Source: Profundicola sp964553105
Lineage (GTDB): Bacteria > Bacteroidota > Bacteroidia > Flavobacteriales > Weeksellaceae
NCBI GenBank assembly: GCA_964553105.1
Contig: CAZKJO010000039.1
Span: 1-21,531, forward strand
DNA: 21,531 nucleotides
Direction: 5' to 3'
The notes under the pieces are model-generated. The model was not told where the DNA came from. It saw nothing but the letters and a program-made list of their open reading frames with translations, and ran no database searches. Of this stretch, positions 14,108 to 19,729 are shown one piece after another. The position numbers were made by a program, and so were the translations under genes. Numbering within the stretch: the first letter of the stretch is position 1; the number at the start of each line of letters is the position of its first letter.

Positions 14108-14596
14108 CTATTTGTTATACAACTCTTTCATTCTTTCCACGGCTTCATAGGCAGCTGGGCAAATCAACGTATTTTTGATAGTAAGATTGTTTATTTGATA
14201 TAGCTTTCTTCTATCCGTATGAGGAAATTCAGCGCATGCTTTAGGTCTTACATCATAAATCAAACAATAGTTATCATGTCCTAAAAATGTACATGGTACA
14301 GATTGCAAAACCCAATCACCGTCTTCATCTCTGCGTAAGTATTGTTCTATAAATTTTCCTGGTGAAAGTTTTAAATGAGATGCAATTCGCTCAATATCTC
14401 TTTCTGTAAATAAAGGACCAGTAGTTTTACAGCAGTTAGCGCAAGTCAAGCAATCGATATCCTCAAAAACCTCATCGTGTGTATCTCTAGCCACAACATC
14501 TAAGTCTTTTGGTTTTTTCTTTTTCAACCACGCCAAAAATTGTCTGTGTTGTGATTGTTTGGCTTGTGCAAGTTCGTGATATTTTTCAATATTCAT
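14108..14596 (-). CDS. YkgJ family cysteine cluster protein
   Basis: This 162-aa cytoplasmic protein carries the YkgJ/CxxCxxCC pattern: CLTCANCC (Cys49, 52, 55, 56), then PCTFLGHDNYCLIYDVRPKAC (Cys102, 111, 121) followed by EFPH, and a last Cys146. The eight cysteines probably bind iron-sulphur or zinc; members of the family have been linked to metal binding and modification, but none of that can be read here. Its ATG sits inside the end of the upstream exonuclease gene (11-nt overlap), so the two are translated together. The N-terminal 40 residues are Gln/Lys-rich and helical. No terminator with a T run is seen downstream; a hairpin lies at 13946-13975. Confidence 0.88.
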   Translation of the reverse strand: MNIEKYHELAQAKQSQHRQFLAWLKKKKPKDLDVVARDTHDEVFEDIDCLTCANCCKTTGPLFTERDIERIASHLKLSPGKFIEQYLRRDEDGDWVLQSVPCTFLGHDNYCLIYDVRPKACAEFPHTDRRKLYQINNLTIKNTLICPAAYEAVERMKELYNK

Positions 14597-15302
14597 CCGT
14601 GTTTGTATCTTGTTCTAATAAAGATTCGTAGCGCATTTTTCTAAAAATTTGTGCTACCGTGAGAACATCTTTCTCACAATAATCTTTAATTCGCTCTAAA
14701 TTTCTTTCCTGGTAATATACTTCTGCCACCTTGCTGCCGTCGATATCATCTTTTGGCGTTTCAATTCCTAGAATATTCGCAAGCAAAGCCAAAGAAGTAA
14801 AATGTTTATAATCACCAAACTTCCATAATTCCATGGTGTCCAAATGTGGAACTTCCCATGGTTTCTTACCAAATAAATTTAGCAGATTAGGTAATTCAAT
14901 TTGTAAAATTAACATTCTTCTCGCTAAAAATGGAAAATCAAACTCTTTTCCGTTGTGTGCACACAATAGTGATTGTGATGAATAGAAATGATTGTTTAAT
15001 AAAGCCACAAAGTCTTCTAAAATTTTTCTTTCGTTTTGGCCGTAAAAAGATTTAATTCTAATTTTTTCATGCTTTGTGATATAGCCTACAGAAATACAAA
15101 CCACTTTTCCAAACTCCGCCCAAATTCCAGCATTGGTTTCATAAAACTCACTTGCACTAATTTGATCCTTATCTCGTCTGTATTCTGTTTTATGCGACCA
15201 TAAATCTTGTAATTCAGGTGAAATATCTTCCCATTTCTCGGCCGATGGAACGGTTTCAATGTCTAAGAATAAAACCTTGTATGGATTAACAGAATGTAAC
15301 AT
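14586..15302 (-). CDS. DEDDy-type 3'-5' exonuclease (PolB-like, RNase H fold)
   Basis: The 238-aa protein is a stand-alone exonuclease domain of the DnaQ/RNase H-like superfamily. Motif I is FLDIETVP (Asp14, Glu16), motif II is AHNGKEFDFPFL (Asp122), and motif III is DYCEKDVLT (Tyr208, Asp212), the YxxxD form of the DEDDy class. Four acidic residues hold two metal ions that cleave nucleotides from a 3' end. The size and the ITKHEKIRIKSF and DTMELWKFGDY segments resemble the predicted PolB-like 3'-5' exonucleases common in Bacteroidetes. Its nucleic-acid substrate is not known. It is the first gene of a two-gene minus-strand unit, overlapping the YkgJ gene by 11 nt. TATCTTTA on the minus strand at 15331-15338 is a possible -7 box. 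Confidence 0.87.
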   Translation of the reverse strand: MLHSVNPYKVLFLDIETVPSAEKWEDISPELQDLWSHKTEYRRDKDQISASEFYETNAGIWAEFGKVVCISVGYITKHEKIRIKSFYGQNERKILEDFVALLNNHFYSSQSLLCAHNGKEFDFPFLARRMLILQIELPNLLNLFGKKPWEVPHLDTMELWKFGDYKHFTSLALLANILGIETPKDDIDGSKVAEVYYQERNLERIKDYCEKDVLTVAQIFRKMRYESLLEQDTNTDEY

Positions 15303-15330
15303 AGGATTTGAGCTGAAAGGTTATTAATTT

Positions 15331-15338
15331 TAAAGATA
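15331..15338 (-). promoter_or_regulatory. Candidate -7 box of the exonuclease-YkgJ unit
   Basis: TATCTTTA on the minus strand fits TAnnTTTG except for the last base, 28 nt before the ATG at 15302. A TTG occurs upstream but only 15 nt away, shorter than the 20 nt seen in the best promoters here. Confidence 0.3.
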
Positions 15339-15485
15339 AGAAATTTTAAAAAACAATGAATTGATAAACCTAATTTCTGTATTGGGTTAAAGTATTGCTA
15401 AATCATTTAAAACGGCTTTCTTGGCAGAAATTTTGCAGCTATTGATATAAGTTATAATGACATCGTTATTATTAAGTTTAATTAA

Positions 15486-15516
15486 TTGACTGATGTTAAT
15501 TTATGACTTATATTTA
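15486..15516 (+). promoter_or_regulatory. Candidate promoter of the superoxide dismutase gene
   Basis: TTG (15486-15488), a 20-nt spacer and TATATTTA (15509-15516) fit the Bacteroidetes -33/-7 layout with one mismatch at the last base. It leaves a leader of about 20-25 nt before the ATG at 15544, and falls inside the upstream extension of the reading frame, ruling out the start at 15493. Confidence 0.55.
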
Positions 15517-15543
15517 CGATTAACAATTAAAAACAAAATTATT

Positions 15544-16149
15544 ATGGCATTTAAATTACCTGAATTACCTTATGCATACGACGCATTAGAACCACATATT
15601 GACGCTAAAACTATGGAAATTCACCATAGTAAGCACCATGCAGGTTATACCAACAACTTAAACGCTGCTATCGAAGGAACTGATTTAGAAGGTCTTTCTA
15701 TCGAAGAAATCTTAGTTAAAGGTTTTGACAATAAAGCAGTACGTAACAACGGAGGTGGATTCTACAATCACTCTTTATTTTGGAAAATTTTAAGTCCAAA
15801 TGGTGGAGGGAAACCTTCAGGTGAATTAGCAGAAGCTATTGATAAAGCTTTCGGTTCATTTGATTCTTTCAAAGAGAAATTTTCGAATGCAGCTAAAACT
15901 CAATTCGGTTCAGGATGGGCTTGGCTATGTGTTAAGGAAGACGGATCTTTAGAGGTTTGTGGAACGCCAAACCAAGATAACTCTCTTATGCCAGGTGTGG
16001 GCTGTGGAGGAACTCCCATCTTAGGATTAGACGTTTGGGAGCACGCTTACTACTTAAACTACCAAAACAGAAGACCTGACTACGTTGAGGCATTCTGGAA
16101 TGTAGTTAATTGGGAGCAAGTTGCTAAAAACTTTGCAGACAAGAAATAA
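15544..16149 (+). CDS. sodA: Superoxide dismutase, Mn-type (Fe/Mn family)
   Basis: The enzyme converts superoxide to oxygen and hydrogen peroxide. From the ATG at 15544 it is 201 aa and begins MAFKLPELPYAYDALEPHID, the family's normal N-terminus; a frame extending to 15493 is rejected because it crosses the promoter. Metal ligands are visible: His27 (EIHHSKHH), His76 (GGGFYNHSLFW), Asp163 and His167 (LDVWEHAYYL). The active-site Gln lies in the second half (NQDN, Gln144), and residue 71 or 72 is Gly, the pattern of manganese enzymes; metal use should still be tested. There is no signal peptide, so it is cytoplasmic. It is monocistronic, with its own promoter and terminator. It carries four Cys (129, 139, 154 in the C-terminal half), somewhat more than usual. 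Confidence 0.95.
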   Translation: MAFKLPELPYAYDALEPHIDAKTMEIHHSKHHAGYTNNLNAAIEGTDLEGLSIEEILVKGFDNKAVRNNGGGFYNHSLFWKILSPNGGGKPSGELAEAIDKAFGSFDSFKEKFSNAAKTQFGSGWAWLCVKEDGSLEVCGTPNQDNSLMPGVGCGGTPILGLDVWEHAYYLNYQNRRPDYVEAFWNVVNWEQVAKNFADKK

Positions 16150-16168
16150 TTAGAATTTAAATTCTAAT
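16149..16168. repeat. Perfect 20-bp palindrome after sodA
   Basis: Each half reads ATTAGAATTT and the second half is its exact reverse complement, with no spacer. It begins at the last base of the sodA stop codon and precedes the terminator. It may be a hairpin in the 3' UTR or a protein site; AT-richness makes chance possible. Confidence 0.7.
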
Positions 16169-16172
16169 ATTT

Positions 16173-16211
16173 AAAACCTGATAGTGGAGAAATTCGCTGT
16201 CAGGTTTTTTT
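16173..16211 (+). terminator. Rho-independent terminator of sodA
   Basis: AAAACCTGATAG (16173-16184) pairs with CTGTCAGGTTTT (16197-16208) over 12 positions with one G-U, around a 12-nt loop. The T run continues to 16211. Confidence 0.88.
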
Positions 16212-16343
16212 GTACAATTGTTTACAGCATAAATGATTTATATTCTTAAAAAACCTTTTAACAAAATTATAAGATGCTTGTAGATGCTTCTAAAGATAAA
16301 TACAACAAGTATTTTGTATCTTCACATTTCTAATTTTTAATAC

Positions 16344-18470
16344 ATGAAAAAAACAGTAATTGCTGGTTTAGCATTCACATTTATGGCTTGCTCTACCCAA
16401 CAACCTGCCCCAAAAGACACAAGTTTGAAATATCCAGAAACTAAAAAAGGAAACGTAACCTATACACACTTTGGAACCACTGTACAAGATCCTTATCGTT
16501 GGTTAGAAGACGATTTAGCAGAGGATACCAAGGCTTGGGTTAAATCTCAAAATGAAGTTACGAATGCTTATTTAGCACAAATTCCATTTAGAGATAAGAT
16601 TAAGAAACAAATGACCGACTTGTGGAATTACGAGAAAATAGGTTCACCTTTTAAAGAAGGGGATTGGACGTATTTTTATAAAAACGACGGTCTACAACAG
16701 CACTCTGTTTTGTATAGAAAAAAGGAAAACGGAGAGCCAGAGGTTTTTTTAGATCCTAATAAATTCTCTAAAGACGGAACAACTTCTTTAGCAGGTTTAA
16801 GTTTCACTAAAGATGGAAGTCTTGCTGGTTACGCTATCTCAGAGGGAGGTTCTGATTGGAGAAAAATCATCATCATCGACACCAACACCAAAAGACAAGT
16901 AGAAGATACGTTGGTAGATGTTAAGTTCAGTGGTATTTCCTGGAAAGGAAATGAAGGCTTCTTCTATTCTTCATATGATAAACCAAAAGGAGCAAGTGAG
17001 CTATCAGCTAAAACTTCACAACACAAATTATATTATCACAAACTTGGTACGCCACAATCATCAGATAAATTAATTTTTGGAGGTGAAAAAACTCCAAGAA
17101 GATATGTTGGTGGAGGAGTTTCTGAGGATCAAAGATATTTAATTGTATCTGCAGCTGAATCAACTACCGGAAGCGAATTATACATTAGAGATCTTAAAAA
17201 CAATCAAAAGGACTTCACAGTTATATTAGATAATTTCGATACGACTACAAATATTATCGATACAGATGGTGACAATATTTATTTATTAACCAACTTAAAC
17301 GCGCCTAATAATCGTTTGGTTAGAACTACAATTCAAAATCCAACACCAGAAAATTGGGTTGATGTAATTCCTGAGACAGATAAAGTTTTATCAGTAGGAA
17401 CTGCAGGAGGATTCTTGTTCGCTAAATACATGAAAGACGTAAACGATCAAGTTTTACAATATAAATACGATGGATCATTAGTTCGTGAGATTTCATTACC
17501 AGGCTTAGGTTCAGTAGGTGGATTTGGTGGTAAAAAGGAGGAGAAAGAATTATACTATAGTTTCTCAAACTACATTTATCCTTCAACTATTTTTAAATAT
17601 GATGTAATTTCTGGAGATTCAAAACTTTACCAAAAGCCACAAATTAATTTTGCACCAGAAAAATACGAAAGCAAACAAGTTTTCTATACTTCTAAAGACG
17701 GAACCAAGGTTCCCATGACGATTACTTATAAAAAAGGAATTGAGCTAAATGGCAAGAATCCAACGATTTTATATGCTTATGGTGGATTTAATATCAGTTT
17801 AACACCAGGATTTAGTGTGGTTACTGCAACTTGGCTTGAAAACGGTGGTGTATACGCCGTAGCTAATTTAAGAGGTGGTGGAGAATATGGTAAGAAATGG
17901 CATGATGGCGGAAGACAATTGAACAAAAAAAATGTATTCAATGACTTTATCGCTGCTGCTGAATATTTACAGTCAAAAGGATATACTTCTCCTCAATACA
18001 CAGCTATCTCAGGTGGATCTAATGGTGGTTTATTAGTAGGAGCTGTTCAAACCATGAGACCAGACTTATTCAAAGTTGCATTGCCAGCAGTAGGTGTATT
18101 AGATATGTTAAGATATCACACATTTACAGCAGGAGCAGGTTGGGCTTATGATTATGGAACTGCAGAGGATAGCAAAGAAATGTTCGAATACATTAAATCT
18201 TATTCTCCAGTACATAACGTTAAAGCGGGAACTTGCTATCCATCGACTATGGTGACTACTGGTGACCACGATGATAGAGTTGTACCAGCGCACAGTTATA
18301 AATTCGCTGCTGAATTACAAGATAAACAAGCTTGTTCTAACCCTACTTTAATCAGAATAGAAACTAAAGCAGGACACGGAGCAGGTAAGCCAACTGAGCT
18401 TATTATCGAAGAAAACACAGATAAGTTAGCTTTTGCTCTTTATGAAATGGGCATTAGAAACTTAAAATAA
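16344..18470 (+). CDS. Prolyl oligopeptidase family serine peptidase (S9A), lipoprotein
   Basis: The 708-aa protein begins with a lipoprotein signal (MKKTVIAGLAFTFMAC, Cys16), so it is anchored in the envelope, and continues with the S9A N-terminus VQDPYRWLEDD. Residues about 80-440 form the seven-bladed propeller that limits access to peptides. The C-terminal alpha/beta-hydrolase domain holds the triad: Ser559 in GGSNGG, Asp643 in GDHDDRVVP (with Arg645, a substrate-contact residue) and His678 in KAGHGAG. The motifs NLRGGGEYGKKWHDGG and RPDLFKVALPAVGVLDMLR are typical. It should cut short peptides after proline. It ends at a terminator and precedes an unrelated hydrolase. Upstream, AGATGCTT occurs twice 10 bp apart (16272 and 16282), of unknown meaning. 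Identification is firm. Confidence 0.95.
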   Translation: MKKTVIAGLAFTFMACSTQQPAPKDTSLKYPETKKGNVTYTHFGTTVQDPYRWLEDDLAEDTKAWVKSQNEVTNAYLAQIPFRDKIKKQMTDLWNYEKIGSPFKEGDWTYFYKNDGLQQHSVLYRKKENGEPEVFLDPNKFSKDGTTSLAGLSFTKDGSLAGYAISEGGSDWRKIIIIDTNTKRQVEDTLVDVKFSGISWKGNEGFFYSSYDKPKGASELSAKTSQHKLYYHKLGTPQSSDKLIFGGEKTPRRYVGGGVSEDQRYLIVSAAESTTGSELYIRDLKNNQKDFTVILDNFDTTTNIIDTDGDNIYLLTNLNAPNNRLVRTTIQNPTPENWVDVIPETDKVLSVGTAGGFLFAKYMKDVNDQVLQYKYDGSLVREISLPGLGSVGGFGGKKEEKELYYSFSNYIYPSTIFKYDVISGDSKLYQKPQINFAPEKYESKQVFYTSKDGTKVPMTITYKKGIELNGKNPTILYAYGGFNISLTPGFSVVTATWLENGGVYAVANLRGGGEYGKKWHDGGRQLNKKNVFNDFIAAAEYLQSKGYTSPQYTAISGGSNGGLLVGAVQTMRPDLFKVALPAVGVLDMLRYHTFTAGAGWAYDYGTAEDSKEMFEYIKSYSPVHNVKAGTCYPSTMVTTGDHDDRVVPAHSYKFAAELQDKQACSNPTLIRIETKAGHGAGKPTELIIEENTDKLAFALYEMGIRNLK

Positions 18471-18495
18471 AAATCACTTTTATTTAAACTTTAAT

Positions 18496-18532
18496 TACAG
18501 AGTGTTGAGCCTATCGACACTCTGTATTTTTT
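18496..18532 (+). terminator. Rho-independent terminator of the prolyl oligopeptidase gene
   Basis: ACAGAGTGT (18497-18505) pairs perfectly with ACACTCTGT (18517-18525); the flanking T and A add one more pair, and TATTTTTT follows. It sits 26 nt after the stop. Confidence 0.88.
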
Positions 18533-18536
18533 CAAT

Positions 18537-18544
18537 TAAATTTA
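18537..18544 (+). promoter_or_regulatory. Weak candidate -7 box of the alpha/beta-hydrolase gene
   Basis: TAAATTTA fits TAnnTTTG except for the last base, 7 nt before the ATG at 18552 and just after the upstream terminator. No -33 TTG is evident. Confidence 0.3.
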
Positions 18545-18551
18545 CAATCTT

Positions 18552-19208
18552 ATGTTACAAACAGATTTATCTTTAAACTATTTATATAGACCCGCAAAAC
18601 AACAAGAAGGTAAAAAACCAAGACTTTTGCTTTTACTACATGGGTACGGAAGTAATGAGGCGGATTTATTCTCTTTTGCTCCAGAATTACCAGAAGAATT
18701 TTTTATTGCGTCGGTTCGTGCTCCACGTCAAATTCAGTATGGTGGATATGGTTGGTATGATATCAACTTTATGGATGCGCAAAAGTTCAATAATGTAGAT
18801 CAAGCAAATGAATCTATGAAAATCATTAGAACTTTTATCCAAGAAGTTATTGAAAAACATGATTTGGACGCAGATGAGGTATGGCTGTGTGGATTTAGTC
18901 AAGGATCAATTTTAAGTTATGCTTTAACGCTTCATGATCAGCAAAATATCCATCGTGTGATTTGTATGAGTGGTTATCCAGCGCCAGATATTATGGGTGA
19001 TAAAGTGCAAAGTAATTTTAATGACTTAGAGTTTTTTGTCTCTCACGGAACTGAGGATGGAGTAATTCCGGTGGATTGGGCAAGAAATGGTGAAAAACTA
19101 TTAAAACATCTTAATATTCCACACGTTTACAAAGAATATAGAAGCGGGCATGGTGTTGTACCTCAAAACTTCTACGATATTTTAGCTTGGATTAAAGAGA
19201 AAATGTAA
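18552..19208 (+). CDS. Alpha/beta hydrolase, phospholipase/carboxylesterase family
   Basis: This 218-aa cytoplasmic enzyme has the alpha/beta-hydrolase fold of the phospholipase/carboxylesterase family. RLLLLLHGYGSNEADLFSF marks the oxyanion-hole region, followed by SVRAP and GGYGWYDI. The nucleophile elbow is GFSQGS (Ser116), with Asp169 in HGTEDGVIPV and His200 in SGHGV completing the triad. It would hydrolyse short-chain esters or lysophospholipid-type substrates; the exact one is unknown. It lies between the prolyl oligopeptidase terminator and a gapped small gene 71 nt downstream. The start at 18552 is the only good one: the preceding bases form the terminator tail and a -7-like box. Confidence 0.9.
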   Translation: MLQTDLSLNYLYRPAKQQEGKKPRLLLLLHGYGSNEADLFSFAPELPEEFFIASVRAPRQIQYGGYGWYDINFMDAQKFNNVDQANESMKIIRTFIQEVIEKHDLDADEVWLCGFSQGSILSYALTLHDQQNIHRVICMSGYPAPDIMGDKVQSNFNDLEFFVSHGTEDGVIPVDWARNGEKLLKHLNIPHVYKEYRSGHGVVPQNFYDILAWIKEKM

Positions 19209-19224
19209 TTTTTTAACTCGCCTA

Positions 19225-19266
19225 GACGCAACCCGAGATATAAGACTGCGTCCGTTATATATATCT
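19225..19266 (+). promoter_or_regulatory. Overlapping inverted repeats in the leader of the gapped gene
   Basis: GACGCA (19225-19230) pairs with TGCGTC (19247-19252). A second pairing, ATATAA (19238-19243) with TTATAT (19255-19260), uses bases inside the first loop, so the two stems exclude each other if both arms are counted. No ligand class is recognised. Confidence 0.3.
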
Positions 19267-19279
19267 TAAATAATATAAA

Positions 19280-19630
19280 ATGAAACTTTATTCAGTTTTG
19301 CTAATNNNNNNNNNNNNNNNNNNNNNNNNNNNNNNNNNNNNNNNNNNNNNNNNNNNNNNNNNNNNNNNNNNNNNNNNNNNNNNNNNNNNNNNNNNNNNNN
19401 NNNNNGAAGGAGAAATTAATACACATGAGTCTTATGTAGCTGCACCCGCTATAACTATGGATGAGGTTTATCAAAAAGCAGAAAATGAGTGGCTCGTTGA
19501 ATCAAGTAATGTTACTACCTATTTTCAAGTAGATTATCGCGGTTTACTTTCAACTTGCGGTTATGTTAGAAATGGTTGTGCAGATGATTGTTTTGTTGGA
19601 ATTCACATTAAAAGCATAGTGGCTTTATAA
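19280..19630 (+). CDS. Small hypothetical, possibly exported protein, interrupted by an assembly gap
   Basis: The ATG at 19280 begins MKLYSVLL, like the start of a signal peptide, and 26 nt later the sequence is lost in 100 N. After the gap only one frame is open, coding EGEINTHESYVAAPAITMDEVYQKAENE and then a Cys-containing C-terminus (LSTCGYVRNGCADDCFVGIHI). The true length is unknown; only about 75 C-terminal residues and 8 N-terminal ones are seen, and linking the two across the gap is an assumption. Three Cys in a short span might form disulphides or bind metal. I do not recognise the family. leuS follows 99 nt downstream after an inverted repeat and a -7 box. Confidence 0.5.
   Translation: MKLYSVLLXXXXXXXXXXXXXXXXXXXXXXXXXXXXXXXXXXEGEINTHESYVAAPAITMDEVYQKAENEWLVESSNVTTYFQVDYRGLLSTCGYVRNGCADDCFVGIHIKSIVAL
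19306..19405. other. Assembly gap (100 N)
   Basis: Exactly 100 N of unknown true size, falling right after the first 26 bases of the small hypothetical gene. The flanks share no overlap. Confidence 0.95.
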
Positions 19631-19662
19631 TCTTAAAATTTTAATTTCAGGGGAAGCTAAAT

Positions 19663-19685
19663 TGTGAAAAATTATCGTTTTCACA
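19663..19685. promoter_or_regulatory. Inverted repeat overlapping the leuS promoter region
   Basis: TGTGAAAA (19663-19670) and TTTTCACA (19678-19685) are exact reverse complements with a 7-nt spacer. The right arm covers the position where a -33 element would lie for the leuS -7 box at 19702. It may be an operator or a weak terminator of the previous gene; no T run follows on the plus strand. Confidence 0.4.
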
Positions 19686-19701
19686 GCGCCATATAATTGC
19701 T

Positions 19702-19709
19702 TAAATTTG
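19702..19709 (+). promoter_or_regulatory. Candidate -7 box of leuS
   Basis: TAAATTTG matches TAnnTTTG fully, 20 nt before the leuS ATG. A TTTT at 19678-19681, 20 nt further up, stands at the -33 position where TTTG is expected. Confidence 0.5.
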
Positions 19710-19729
19710 CAATTCTTTAAAATTAAGCA

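Noticed and set aside
15493..15543. Upstream extension of the superoxide dismutase frame (17 more residues)
   Set aside because: It covers the candidate promoter (15486-15516), and the ATG at 15544 gives the normal family N-terminus.
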